Source: JAKORR01 sp964608495
GTDB taxonomy: Bacteria; Armatimonadota; Zipacnadia; Zipacnadales; FEN-943
Assembly (NCBI GenBank): GCA_964608495.1
Contig: CAZSOQ010000062.1
Location: forward strand, 1 to 24,156
Direction of reading: 5' to 3'
DNA: 24,156 nt
Positions within the stretch are counted from its first letter, which is position 1. The number at the start of each line of letters is the position of its first letter. Made by a program: the position numbers and the translations under genes. The notes under the pieces were generated by a model. That model searched no databases. It was not told where the DNA came from and saw nothing but the letters and a program-made list of their open reading frames with translations. Of this stretch, positions 1 through 8,339 are shown in pieces.

Positions 1-103
1 GGGGGAGGTCGCGGAGGGTCCAGGCTGGGCGCCGTGTAAGCTTCATTATGTACGATAAGGAGAGACGCCGGGCAGGGCCGACGAGGGGACGCTTCCCGCT
101 CCG

Positions 104-1045
104 TCAGGGCTCTCCGACCGCGGGGTACGAGCCATACAAGCGCAGCGCCTCGTGGAAGGCCACCACACTCTCCCAGGGCACCTCATCGGTCAGCGTGTGG
201 CACGGCGCGGCGATGTAGCCGCCTTCCGGGGCCATGATGCGCAGGGTCTCGCGCACGCCGGCGATCACAGCCGCGGGGTCGGGCCGTGCCAGCACGCTCT
301 GGGCTCCGATGGCGCCCCAGAAGGCCAGGTCGCGGCCGAACTCGTGCTTGAGACCGGCGATGTCCATGGTCTCGGCCTGGACGGCCTCGAGCACGTCAAT
401 GCCGAGGGCGATGAGGTCCGGCACCAGCGGGGTCACGTGCCCGCAGCAATGGAAGGCTATCCTGACGGTCGGGCGAAGGGACCGGAGGTGCTGGACGATC
501 TCCCGGTGGCGGGGGCGGTACCACTGCCGGTACTGAAGGGGGCTCATGACCAGGGACCGCTGGGTGCCCAGGTCGTCGCCGATCCAGACGATGTCCACCC
601 CTGCCACCACGTAGGCGCCGTACAGCGAGGCTTTCCACTGCGTGATGCGGTCCAGGAGGCGGCGGAAGCGCATCGGGTCCTCGTGGGGGCCGACCAGCGC
701 GGCCTCGTCGCCGAGCCAGGCCTTGGCCTGTTCGAAGACGCCGCGGATGTAGGCGCCACAGACCGCCAGGCCCCGTTCCTGGAGCCGCGCGACCGCCCGG
801 GCCGTCTCGGCGATCGCCTCCTGGGTCGCCACGGGTGTCCACTCGATGTCCGGCACGTCAGGAGGACGCTCCGCTAGCGGCAGGGTGACGTACCGCACAT
901 CGTGGCCGAAGTGGTCCGCGAAGTCCACGTCGCCCACGTGGTCGTGCAGCGCCGCGACCAGCTCAGCCGAGGGCCGCAGGTTGAAGGGCACGCGGTCGGG
1001 CTCTCGATGCGCCAGGGCCGTCAGGACGCGCTCACGCGAGGTCAT
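104..1045 (-). CDS. URO-D/MtaA-like methyltransferase-family protein
   Basis: A 313-residue protein of the uroporphyrinogen decarboxylase superfamily, which includes cobalamin/corrinoid methyltransferases of the MtaA/MtbA type. It opens with the typical MTSRERVLTAL helix and a PDRVPF turn (residues 16-21). An acidic Asp157-Asp158 pair follows in the barrel. H199-C-C201-G-H203 and C282-H283 recreate the His-x-Cys...Cys zinc site that activates the thiol in MtaA-type methyltransferases. I infer a cytosolic methyl-transfer role rather than haem synthesis, because the four paralogues here are too divergent to be HemE. The ATG at 1045 was chosen because upstream in-frame sequence is low-complexity Arg/Pro/Gly and overlaps the preceding gene. 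It is the last of three same-strand genes, 29 bp after its neighbour. The substrate cannot be read from the sequence. Confidence 0.85.
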   Translation of the reverse strand: MTSRERVLTALAHREPDRVPFNLRPSAELVAALHDHVGDVDFADHFGHDVRYVTLPLAERPPDVPDIEWTPVATQEAIAETARAVARLQERGLAVCGAYIRGVFEQAKAWLGDEAALVGPHEDPMRFRRLLDRITQWKASLYGAYVVAGVDIVWIGDDLGTQRSLVMSPLQYRQWYRPRHREIVQHLRSLRPTVRIAFHCCGHVTPLVPDLIALGIDVLEAVQAETMDIAGLKHEFGRDLAFWGAIGAQSVLARPDPAAVIAGVRETLRIMAPEGGYIAAPCHTLTDEVPWESVVAFHEALRLYGSYPAVGEP

Positions 1046-1074
1046 CGTCGGCACCCATCCTCGCCGTGCGGCAC

Positions 1075-2139
1075 TCAGGCGGTCGGCAGGGGCGTGCGGC
1101 CCTCGGTGTTGAGCACCCGCGAGATGGCGAGGAAGTTCTTGCGCCAGCGGTCCTCGGGGACGTCTTCGGTGATGCCTATGAGGAAGCGGTCGCCGGGCGC
1201 CACGTCGCGCAGGAGCCGGCGCGTGGCCTCCTCGACGGTCTCGACGGGCGAATGGTGCACCGAGGATGGGAAGTTGATCCAAAGGACCTTGTCGGGCCAC
1301 AGCTCGCGGGCCTCGGCCATGCTCAGGTCGGTGTCGGGCGCTGGGGTGAAGGCCTCGATGTAATCGAGGGGGGACCGGGCGACCACGTCGGCCCAGACGC
1401 GGTTGTTGCCGTCCAGGTGGGCGCCGAAGAGCTTGCCCTTCGGGTGGAGGTGCTCGGCGGCCTCCTCGTAGTGGGGCAGGACGTATTGGATGAAGCGCTC
1501 GCGGCCCATGACGTCGCCGGTCTCGTTGCCGCCGAAGTTGAAGGACAGGGCCGGCGAGTCCGCGACGAGCGGGTAGACCTTGCGCAGGTTGTCCACCAGG
1601 GCGTCGTAGAGCTTCATCACCTCGTCGCGGCGATCAGCCCACTCGACGGCGAAGGTCTCGACACCCATCATGGAGATCATGATCTCGTGCAGAGGCGTGG
1701 CCCCGATCCCGCCGCGGAAGAGGCCGTCTTCGCCGTAGGCCTGCTCGGCGCGGGCAAAGGCCTCGTAGTTGGGCCGGTACTGGTGGTCCCGGAGCGTGAA
1801 GAGGATCGGCCTATAGTCCTCGGGCCTCTGGAAGAGCTTCTTGACGTGCCAGCTCGTGAAGCCCGCCGGCCGCGAGACGGTGAACAGGTCCCCTACCGGG
1901 GTATGGTAGTCGGTGCGGGAGTAGGCGACGCCGTCCTCGGTGTAGCTGTGGTGCTCGGCGCGCACGTTGGGCGTGGCTGCCGTTACCACGGGCACAGTGC
2001 GCACCACGATGCAGGTGCCCTCGTTGCGGAGTTGGCGCTCGGCCGTACACTGGGGGATCATACATTCGTAGACGGTGAAGGGGACCCGGTCGGGCATCTC
2101 GCCGCGCAGGACGGCCTCAACGCGCTGTCTGGGTGTCAT
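1075..2139 (-). CDS. URO-D-superfamily protein, divergent paralogue
   Basis: A 354-residue protein with the family opening MTPRQRVEAVLRGE and a PDRVPF turn at residues 16-21, and barrel strands typical of URO-D-like proteins. The position equivalent to the zinc/substrate loop reads H241-L-D243-G-N245, so the His-x-Cys metal motif of methyltransferases is absent and a zinc-activated thiol mechanism is unlikely. A C-terminal I-T-E-D-V-P-E-D segment (residues 323-330) replaces the usual Cys-containing strand. The start at 2139 has GAGG five bases upstream; a longer start at 2178 would add 13 unconserved residues. It lies between two other URO-D-like genes, 123 bp after the first and 29 bp before the third, so co-transcription is likely. 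Product and substrate are unknown. Confidence 0.8.
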   Translation of the reverse strand: MTPRQRVEAVLRGEMPDRVPFTVYECMIPQCTAERQLRNEGTCIVVRTVPVVTAATPNVRAEHHSYTEDGVAYSRTDYHTPVGDLFTVSRPAGFTSWHVKKLFQRPEDYRPILFTLRDHQYRPNYEAFARAEQAYGEDGLFRGGIGATPLHEIMISMMGVETFAVEWADRRDEVMKLYDALVDNLRKVYPLVADSPALSFNFGGNETGDVMGRERFIQYVLPHYEEAAEHLHPKGKLFGAHLDGNNRVWADVVARSPLDYIEAFTPAPDTDLSMAEARELWPDKVLWINFPSSVHHSPVETVEEATRRLLRDVAPGDRFLIGITEDVPEDRWRKNFLAISRVLNTEGRTPLPTA

Positions 2140-2262
2140 GGGTACCTCGCCTCCCGTGCCAAGGCTGTCGGCGTTCACCGGCGGCGCAGGCGCTGGTCCC
2201 TGCGTGGGTCGCCCTGCATGTGCGTCGCCCGGCGCCCCTCCCCTGTCCGGTCGCGGGTTTCC

Positions 2263-3351
2263 TCAGCCGCCTAGGAACTTCCTGCCGAAGGCCAGGCCGT
2301 GCTCAAAAAGGGCGTCGAGGTTCGCGAAGGGCGTCTCGGGAAGGATGGAGCTGGTCGAGGAGAGGACGAAGCCCCGGCCTCGGCCGGCCAGTACGAAGGA
2401 CCGTTCGACCGCGGCCCTCACGTCGTCGGGGGTGCCGTGAGGAAGCGTGCTCACCACGGACACGCAACCGATGATGATAAGGGGCCTGCCGGCCCGGTCG
2501 CGCAGCTTCACGATCTCGGCGTAATCCACCCCGTGCTCTTCCTCGAAGCCCTGCAGCCCCGTGACGCCCAGGTCCAGAAGGTCGTCCAGGATGGGCATGA
2601 TGTTGCCGTCGCAGTGCCAGACTACCCCGATGTCGCTGTCCACCAGAGGCTCCAGACACCACTTGAGCTCCGGGAAGTAAAGCTCGCGGAGCATCCGCGG
2701 GGACATGAGCGGGCCGTTGGCGCCGCAGATGTCCTGACCCGTGTAGGCAAAGGGAACCAGGCCGTGGCGACGACAGGCCAGGACGATGGCCTGGTTCTGC
2801 AGGCGTCCGAGCAGGGCCGTGTAGTGGTAGTAGCGGCGCATCGCGTCGGGCCAGAGAGCGGCGGCCGCGAGGTAGTTCTCATATCCCCAGCGGGTATAGC
2901 CGCCCATGAAGTCCGCCTGGCCGAAGTGCCCGATGACCAGGGCCGCGTCGCCGAGCAGGGCTTGGTGGGCGCAGATCTCGGCGGCGTAGGCCTCGGCAGC
3001 GGCCTCGACGTCGAAGGCGCGCTCGACCGCGCGGTCGTCCGGAAGCTGCTCGAGGGCCCGCAGCACGTCCTCGGGGCTGCGGAAGCCGGCGGCTTCGTGC
3101 TGGTGCGGCTCGTGCATGATCTGGCCCGTCTCGAGCCGCCGCTGGCTCTCGCCGGGAAAGTACCACTGGATGATGAGATTGGCGCCGACCCGACGCACGA
3201 ACTCGACGAAGGTGCCCTGGGGGTCGGCCCAGTAGTCGCGCCCGGTCACGCGTTCGTAGTACCGCGAGTTGGTGACGAAGCACTGGGTGAGGCAGGGGTA
3301 AGGCACCGCCTCACGACGCAGTGTGGCCAGCGCGATCTCCCGACCGGTCAT
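2263..3351 (-). CDS. URO-D-superfamily protein, first gene of the three-gene cluster
   Basis: A 362-residue URO-D-like barrel protein. It opens MTGREIALATL and shows the conserved D207-I-C in a substrate-side loop, W245-H-C-D-G-N250, and a C-terminal GRGFVLSSTSSILPETP segment (residues 324-341) typical of this superfamily near the active-site mouth. The H-C-D order means Cys directly follows His, unlike the His-x-Cys zinc site of MtaA-type enzymes, so metal binding is uncertain. The ATG at 3351 is preceded by GGGAGGG at good spacing; the 94 residues that could be added upstream are low-complexity. It leads a minus-strand cluster of three paralogues. A cytosolic methyltransferase or decarboxylase is possible, but the reaction is not identifiable. 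Confidence 0.82.
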   Translation of the reverse strand: MTGREIALATLRREAVPYPCLTQCFVTNSRYYERVTGRDYWADPQGTFVEFVRRVGANLIIQWYFPGESQRRLETGQIMHEPHQHEAAGFRSPEDVLRALEQLPDDRAVERAFDVEAAAEAYAAEICAHQALLGDAALVIGHFGQADFMGGYTRWGYENYLAAAALWPDAMRRYYHYTALLGRLQNQAIVLACRRHGLVPFAYTGQDICGANGPLMSPRMLRELYFPELKWCLEPLVDSDIGVVWHCDGNIMPILDDLLDLGVTGLQGFEEEHGVDYAEIVKLRDRAGRPLIIIGCVSVVSTLPHGTPDDVRAAVERSFVLAGRGRGFVLSSTSSILPETPFANLDALFEHGLAFGRKFLGG

Positions 3352-3631
3352 GGTCGCTGCCCTCCCGGGGACCGACTCGCCGCGCTGGGTGGCGCGGACG
3401 TGGCGTGAGCGGTGTGCCCGCGCTCGGGCCTGCGACAAGTCTAGTGCCACCAGGGCGCGAGGTCCAGCCGCCCCGAGCCAAGGGCTGGAAATGGGACGCT
3501 GCGGGGCGGCGATGGCGGCCAGGCGGGAGCCGCTGTCGCCCTGGCGCGGACACCGCGCCAGGCCTCCCACAGGGGCGAAGAGGCGCGGATGGCCAGTACC
3601 CCCGGGGGTGTCACGCGAATCGACTCCTCTC

Positions 3632-3641
3632 ATATATATAA
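3632..3641 (-). promoter_or_regulatory. AT-rich box, possible -10 of the URO-D cluster
   Basis: A TATATATAT run, very rare in this GC-rich sequence, lies 281 bp upstream of the first URO-D-like gene. On the minus strand it could serve as a -10 element, but no good -35 is found 16-18 bases upstream. Confidence 0.25.
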
Positions 3642-3891
3642 GGACATTGCCGAGGTGAGAATCGGGGGTGAAAGGCCGGAAATGACGAAAATCTCGTCAA
3701 AAACCGCCGGAATCCCGCGTGACCTAGCGAAAAAAGTACAACCTGCTTACTCGTTTTTGGGGGCCCTTACAAGGGCTGCTTAGGAGGCGGAAACAGCCCC
3801 CCGGCCACCAGCAGAAACCAGCTTGTGGCCCTTCTGCGCCAAGGCATCCACACGATCTCCTCCTGGCCATCCACAGGAGTGCGGGGCGCAG

Positions 3892-3918
3892 GGCAGCGCG
3901 TCCTGAATCTAAGGTCAA
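3892..3918 (-). promoter_or_regulatory. TTGACC-N17-TGCC element, copy 1
   Basis: On the minus strand TTGACC is followed after 17 bases by TGCC. The same arrangement recurs at 22425-22451 upstream of the barrel/ketosynthase operon, with 20 of 27 bases identical including a shared TTGACCTTAG. The second half is a poor sigma70 -10, so this could be an alternative-sigma promoter or a regulator site. It lies about 540 bp upstream of the URO-D cluster start. Confidence 0.35.
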
Positions 3919-3987
3919 GGAGCCGTGACGGCCAAACACCATCTCCCCCTGATTTCGCCGTTCTCTTGAGTCTTCTTGCGGGGTGAC

Positions 3988-4008
3988 GCGCCGTGAGCCA
4001 GACGGCGC
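3988..4008. other. Perfect 7-bp hairpin in intergenic region
   Basis: GCGCCGT and ACGGCGC pair around a seven-base loop. No T-run follows, so it is a structured element of unknown role rather than a standard intrinsic terminator. Confidence 0.45.
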
Positions 4009-4043
4009 CTTGATCTAAGCCAGAGCTATGTCTTCCCGCCTCG

Positions 4044-4070
4044 ACCTTCCGCCATGTGCCTGCGGAAGGT
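4044..4070. other. Perfect 9-bp hairpin in intergenic region
   Basis: ACCTTCCGC and GCGGAAGGT pair perfectly around a nine-base loop. It sits 36 bases after the 3988-4008 hairpin, and the pair could be part of one structured RNA. There is no poly-T tail on either strand. Confidence 0.5.
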
Positions 4071-4302
4071 GTGGTGGGCGGTCCCCTGCCCTGTCGATGA
4101 ACCGCACGCCTCGGAGGATCGTGTGGTGGTGATGTGCCGCAAAGCCTTGGTGTGGAAGGGAGAGGGGTATGTGGGGACAGGGCGATCCAGGGAGCCCAGG
4201 GGTAAGAGAGGCGGCAACGGGAGGCGAGTCGCGTTGAGGCTCGGTGAGGTCCTGTGGCGGGTCGGGGCTGGCTCCTCGTGGGCTAGGTAGACTCTTGGTA
4301 GC

Positions 4303-4329
4303 CTCAAGTGAAGGCTCCTTTCTCTTGAG
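4303..4329. other. Imperfect inverted repeat just upstream of a promoter
   Basis: CTCAAG at 4303-4308 and CTTGAG at 4324-4329 enclose a partly complementary GAAGG/CCTTTC core. It ends six bases before the -35 box at 4336, a position where an operator or activator site would be expected. Confidence 0.35.
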
Positions 4330-4335
4330 TTTTAC

Positions 4336-4364
4336 TTGACAGAGGTCCCACGATGGTGTATGGT
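4336..4364 (+). promoter_or_regulatory. Sigma70-type promoter of the CHASE2-kinase operon
   Basis: A perfect TTGACA -35 box (4336-4341), a 17-base spacer and TATGGT (4359-4364, four of six matches). Initiation near 4371 would give a leader of about 530 bases before the 70-residue membrane protein at 4905, or a separate small RNA. Confidence 0.6.
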
Positions 4365-4904
4365 GCTTGGGTCATGGCCGGACGGTTGAGGGGGCGGCGT
4401 GGGTGAAGGGGCGTGGTTTCACGGTGTTCATGAGGAGCCACAGGCCCGGCAGTCGGGAGATCGCGGCTGAGACTGAAGCACCGCTCACCTGGGCGGGTGA
4501 CGCACAAGGAGAGACAGACGTGGCAAGGGGATGCGGGCCAGAGGACACTGACGTCGGTTCTGTGACACACGCTTGGTGCTCGCGCCGGCTGATGGAGGGT
4601 ACAGGTGACGAGGTCGAGGGCGAGCGGCTCGCAGTCTGGACGAGCGCGCCGGGCCAGGGCCATGGGCTGGCGCTCCTGCCTTCAGTCTCCGCGGTGGTTA
4701 TCCTTCTCTCGGTTTTACCTCAGGCAGCATGCACGCGAAGGTCTCATGGTCTTGGGGCGCGCCTCGACGCGGTGGGTAGCGGGGCGAGCTTTGGGACCTT
4801 CCAGACGGGGAGCGGGCCACGGGCCACGGCTACAGGAGACGGCCCGGATATCTCGTGGTCGAGGTCCGCGAGGACAAGCGATGCCGCAAGGAGAGATCAC
4901 GCCA

Positions 4905-5117
4905 ATGGGGGCGCATGAGGCTTACCAGTTCCCGATTCTGGTGGCCCTTGCAGCGGCCATCACGGTCCTGGGTGTCAGGCTGATGGGAAAAGGGATGTCG
5001 CACTGGCGAGGCTGTGTGGGCTCGCGCGCCGTGGCTGTGCTGCCGATCATCGGCGGCGCTGTGGGCATCCTCACCGGCTGGTGGACCGTGGTGTCCGCTT
5101 TCGGCCGCACGATGTGA
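4905..5117 (+). CDS. Small two-helix membrane protein
   Basis: A 70-residue protein that I do not recognise. It has two hydrophobic segments, roughly residues 9-25 (ILVALAAAITVLG core) and 43-65 (VAVLPIIGGAVGILTGWW core), joined by a short positively charged loop with R25, K29 and R35, suggesting a helical hairpin with the loop in the cytoplasm. The ATG at 4905 is preceded by AAGGAGAG at nine-base spacing, far stronger than any upstream start. The in-frame upstream extension is Arg-rich and unlike a protein. The gene ends 24 bp before the CHASE2 hybrid kinase and is probably co-transcribed, so it may be an accessory or modulator of that sensor. That role is inference from position only. Confidence 0.65.
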   Translation: MGAHEAYQFPILVALAAAITVLGVRLMGKGMSHWRGCVGSRAVAVLPIIGGAVGILTGWWTVVSAFGRTM

Positions 5118-5141
5118 GCTCGGGCTCGCGGCTCCGGGGGC

Positions 5142-7847
5142 ATGAAGATGGCACATAGCAGAAACTCCTGGTTGGCGTGTCTGGCCATGCCGGTGGCCTT
5201 CGTCGGCGTGGTCTGCTGGCTCACGCCGTGGCTGGCCGGTCTGGAGGCCCAGTTCTTCGATCGGTTCGTCTACGCGCGGCCCGTGCGGCACCCCAGTGTG
5301 CGGGTGCTGGTGACGCTGTGGGATGACCCGACGCGGTCGCTGAGCAGGGGGTCGGCAGAGAGCTACGGAGGAGAGGATCCGGCCGTGGCGCTGGCCTCAG
5401 CCGTACGGGCCCTCCATCGGGCCGGCGTTCGGGCGATCGTGCTCAGCGGCAAGGCGAGCGTCTGGATGGCTGACAGTCTTGCCCACGCGAAGGACGTGGA
5501 CGCCCGCGGCAGCGCGGTGGCCGAACTCACGGAGACGCCCGTGGAGAACGCCCTCTTCGGCCCCTCCGGCCAGTCGAGCTCGATGGTGCTTTGGTGGGAC
5601 GTGTCGCGGTCCAGGGGAGACCCGGTGTACCTGCGGGACGTGCGGAAGGCCGGCGCGGTGCACGGCACGGGCCAGCAGGCTGAGGCAGACCAAGCGGCGA
5701 GGGGCGCGAACGCGCCCAAGGCGCGCCGGGCGATCCAGGTGGACACCAGCGTCACGATCGCGGCCCTGAGGCCCCTGCCGAAGGTTCCTCTCTGGTCCGG
5801 GGAGAGTCTGCTGGCGACGAACTGGTACGGACCGGCGAACACCTTCCCCCACGTGTCGGTGGAGCAGGTGGTTTCCGGGAGCCTGCCGCCCGAGACTCTC
5901 CGCGACGCCGTGGTGGTCTTCGGGCAACGGGGAGACGACCGCCCGACGCCCATGGGCGTGATGTCGCACGCCGAGGTACACGCGAACCTGGTGGCGACGA
6001 TGCTGGAGAACCGGTGGCTGCGGCCGCTGCCGGCCTGGTGGCACTGGATGATAATGTTCGTGGTGGGAGTATTGGCGGCGACGGCTGTGACCAGGACGTA
6101 CACGGTCACGGCGATCGTCGCGCTGCTGTTCGAGGCGGCGGCGGTGGGGATGGTGGCGAGAGCGGCGTTGAACTACGACTACTGGTTCTGCTGCACGCCG
6201 GCCCTGGCCACGGGCGCGCTGAGCGCCGTGGGGGCTTTGGCGGTGTCCCTGGAGGTGACCCGGGCCGCCCGGTCCCGGCTCGCGCGAGAGATGGAGCTGC
6301 GCGACGAGCTGCTGGCCGCGGTGTCCCAAGACCTGCGGGAAAGCGAGCGGCGGTTCCGGGAGATGGCCGATCTGCTGCCGGACATGATCTACGAGACCGA
6401 TGCTAACTTCCGGATGGTATACGCGAACAGGACGGCGCTGACGAGTCTGGGCTACTCGGCGGCGGATGTCCAGACCGGCATCCACCTGAGCGACATATTG
6501 CCCCGGGAGGACCTGGCCCGGGCCCAGGAGAGCCTGGAGGCGGCCGCGGCCTCCGGGCACACGACAGTGGGGGTCTACACGGTCAGAGCGAGGAACGGAT
6601 CTCTGGTGCCCTGCGAGATCCACTCGGTGGCCGTGATGAGCCCCGAGGGGAAGCTGCTGGGGTACCGGGGTGTCCTGAGAGACATCAGCGAACGCAGGCA
6701 GGTGGAGACGGCGCAGCGGATGGCGGCGCTGGGGGAGCTTGCCGCGGGCGTGGCGCATGAGTTCAACAACATCCTCAGCGCGATGCTCCTGCGGGCGCAG
6801 GTGGCGAAGAGGCGAGGGAGTCGCGAGGCGCACGAGGAGCTGGTGGAGGTGGTGAGCGCGGGGGCGGCGCACGGGGCGCAGGTGTGTGAGAACCTGTCGC
6901 GGTTCGCGCGACCGCGCGAGCCCCAGCTCAAGCCGGCCATGATCGAGACGCCCATCGAGGCGGCGCTGTCCATGGCGGCGCACGAGCTCGAGAACGCCCA
7001 GATCACGGTACAGCGCAGCTACGGCAGCGAAGGCCACGCCGTGTACTGCGACGCCAGGCAGCTCGAGCAGGTGTTCCTGAACCTGATCATCAACGCCTGC
7101 CACGCGATGGCGTCCGGGGGCACGCTGGCGGTGGAGACGGAGTACGATGCGGACGCCGGAGGCACCGGGGAGGTAGTGGCGAGGGTGTCGGATACGGGCG
7201 TGGGCATCAGCCGCGGGGACCTACCTCATATCTTCGAGCCCTTCTTCACCACGAAGAGCCGCGGCGCGGACGAGAAAGGCGGCGGCACGGGGCTCGGTCT
7301 GTCCGTCTCGCACGGCATAGTGTCGGCCCATGGCGGGAAGCTGGGTGTTCAGAGCCGGATGGGGGTGGGCACGACCTTCGAGCTGCGGCTGGCAGCGTGT
7401 GAGGCGGCGACGGAGCTGCTGGAGCCGCTGGAGGTCGGTGGGGACCCGCTGCGCTACGAGCGGCGCATCGGGCTGCGGGCGCTGATCGCGGAGGACGAGG
7501 CGCCGATCCGAGAGGCGTTGGCGTCGCTGTTGTCGGACGAGGGGTATGAAGTGGTGACGGCCCGGGACGCGGACGAGGCCCTGGGCCACTTGGCCTCGGC
7601 GGACTTCGACGTGGTGATCTCGGACCTGGTGATGCCGGGCGGCGGCGGCGCGCGAGTGCTGGCCGCGGTGCGTCAGCTTCCGGACAGGCCGGCTGTCATG
7701 CTGGTCACGGGGATGCTGAAGGCGGACATCGCGCAGCAGCTTTCCGAGCTCGGCGCCGATGCCTTCCTGCAGAAGCCGTTCGACGCCGAAGACGTGCTCG
7801 GTGCTCTGGACAAGGTGGTTGCGGAGCGTGCGCGGCTATCGAGGTAG
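5142..7847 (+). CDS. CHASE2-PAS hybrid sensor histidine kinase
   Basis: A 901-residue membrane sensor kinase. An N-terminal helix (about 11-31) is followed by a CHASE2-like extracytoplasmic domain (about 32-295), with the family's D40-R-F-V-Y-A-R opening. Three membrane helices (about 300-370) and a PAS domain (about 404-520) come next. The dimerisation/phosphoacceptor helix carries H539 in AHEFNN. The ATP-binding domain has N651 (N-box), D684-T-G-V-G (G1) and G715-T-G-L-G-L (G2), so the kinase looks intact. A C-terminal receiver domain (about 778-895) has E784/D785, phospho-acceptor D828, T856 and K878. The ATG at 5142 follows a G-rich site; the ATG two codons later is an alternative. It is flanked by a small membrane protein and by a lone receiver, suggesting a phosphorelay. 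The ligand is unknown. Confidence 0.92.
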   Translation: MKMAHSRNSWLACLAMPVAFVGVVCWLTPWLAGLEAQFFDRFVYARPVRHPSVRVLVTLWDDPTRSLSRGSAESYGGEDPAVALASAVRALHRAGVRAIVLSGKASVWMADSLAHAKDVDARGSAVAELTETPVENALFGPSGQSSSMVLWWDVSRSRGDPVYLRDVRKAGAVHGTGQQAEADQAARGANAPKARRAIQVDTSVTIAALRPLPKVPLWSGESLLATNWYGPANTFPHVSVEQVVSGSLPPETLRDAVVVFGQRGDDRPTPMGVMSHAEVHANLVATMLENRWLRPLPAWWHWMIMFVVGVLAATAVTRTYTVTAIVALLFEAAAVGMVARAALNYDYWFCCTPALATGALSAVGALAVSLEVTRAARSRLAREMELRDELLAAVSQDLRESERRFREMADLLPDMIYETDANFRMVYANRTALTSLGYSAADVQTGIHLSDILPREDLARAQESLEAAAASGHTTVGVYTVRARNGSLVPCEIHSVAVMSPEGKLLGYRGVLRDISERRQVETAQRMAALGELAAGVAHEFNNILSAMLLRAQVAKRRGSREAHEELVEVVSAGAAHGAQVCENLSRFARPREPQLKPAMIETPIEAALSMAAHELENAQITVQRSYGSEGHAVYCDARQLEQVFLNLIINACHAMASGGTLAVETEYDADAGGTGEVVARVSDTGVGISRGDLPHIFEPFFTTKSRGADEKGGGTGLGLSVSHGIVSAHGGKLGVQSRMGVGTTFELRLAACEAATELLEPLEVGGDPLRYERRIGLRALIAEDEAPIREALASLLSDEGYEVVTARDADEALGHLASADFDVVISDLVMPGGGGARVLAAVRQLPDRPAVMLVTGMLKADIAQQLSELGADAFLQKPFDAEDVLGALDKVVAERARLSR

Positions 7848-7919
7848 GCCCTTAGGAGCGGAAGGTCAGGGCAACAGGATGATGGAGGCGTTCCCGACGC
7901 GGTCAAGGGGGATGAAGCG

Positions 7920-8315
7920 ATGGAAAGGGTCCTGGTCATCGAGGATAGCAGAGCAGTGGCGGACGCGGTCGTGGATGTGCTGGCCCACGAGGGCTTTCGC
8001 GTTACCGTTGCCTACACCGGGCAAGAGGGCATTGAGAGCTTTGCTGCGCAGACGCCCGACCTGGTGATCCTCGACCTGGTGCTTCCCGACATGCACGGGT
8101 TCAAGGTGTTCCGGGAGATTCGCCGCAGCAGCGACGTGCCGGTCATCATGCTGACGGCCAGGTCAGAGCTGAGCGACCGGATCGCGGGCATCGAGCTGGG
8201 CGCGGACGACTATCTCCCGAAGCCGGTATCGGCCGACGAGTTGGTGGCGCGGGTGAGAGTGGTGCTGCATTGCTCTCGCCTGAGCCACGCCACGGGAGAC
8301 GGGCAGGAAGCCTAA
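7920..8315 (+). CDS. Single-domain response regulator (REC only)
   Basis: A 131-residue receiver of the OmpR/PhoB type with no output domain. The acidic pocket E8-D9, phospho-acceptor D52 (LDLVLPD), T79 (MLTA) and K101 (LPKP) are all present, so phosphorylation should be possible. The sequence ends about 15 residues after the receiver fold, with a polar tail and no helix-turn-helix. The ATG at 7920 has AAGGGGG upstream; the ATG at 7912 is in another frame. It starts 72 bp after the hybrid kinase and is followed by a 14-bp hairpin. It probably acts as the shuttle or terminal receiver of that relay, by analogy with CheY/Spo0F-type proteins; the partner is not shown. Confidence 0.9.
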   Translation: MERVLVIEDSRAVADAVVDVLAHEGFRVTVAYTGQEGIESFAAQTPDLVILDLVLPDMHGFKVFREIRRSSDVPVIMLTARSELSDRIAGIELGADDYLPKPVSADELVARVRVVLHCSRLSHATGDGQEA

Positions 8316-8339
8316 CCTGGATAGCCGACCTGTGCGCGG

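Larger units (their letters stand above)
3352..4904. other. Long intergenic region with hairpins, no convincing gene
   Basis: About 1.55 kb between divergently transcribed operons. Open frames exist on both strands, but they are Arg/Gly/Pro-rich, lack homology-like motifs and are not supported by ribosome binding sites. The stretch from about 3630 to 3960 is noticeably richer in A/T and homopolymer runs than the flanking genes. It holds perfect hairpins at 3988-4008 and 4044-4070, an imperfect one at 4303-4329, and a strong promoter at 4336-4364. The 11-mer TTCTCTTGAGT occurs twice, at 3961 and 4320. Overlapping inverted repeats built on GGGCCC, AAGGGCTG and CAGCCC lie at about 3760-3800. It could hold one or more non-coding RNAs or leader elements; no tRNA or known riboswitch was recognised. 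Confidence 0.6.

Noticed and set aside
48..240. Short plus-strand open frame at the left edge
   Set aside because: Antisense to the end of the URO-D-like gene, with no supporting motif.
3589..3783. 64-codon plus-strand frame in the AT-rich segment
   Set aside because: No ribosome site or homology-like motif; probably chance.
4497..4517. Resemblance to the 5' part of a c-di-GMP (GEMM) riboswitch
   Set aside because: Only GTGACGCACAAGG resembles the consensus; the GACGCAAAGCC half and the second stem are missing.
4367..4918. 183-codon plus-strand frame in the leader region
   Set aside because: No recognisable motif, poor start context, and it overlaps the better-supported small membrane gene.
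5397..7103. 568-codon open frame antisense to the CHASE2 kinase
   Set aside because: Arg/His/Pro/Gln-rich low-complexity translation opposite an intact kinase; no ribosome site.
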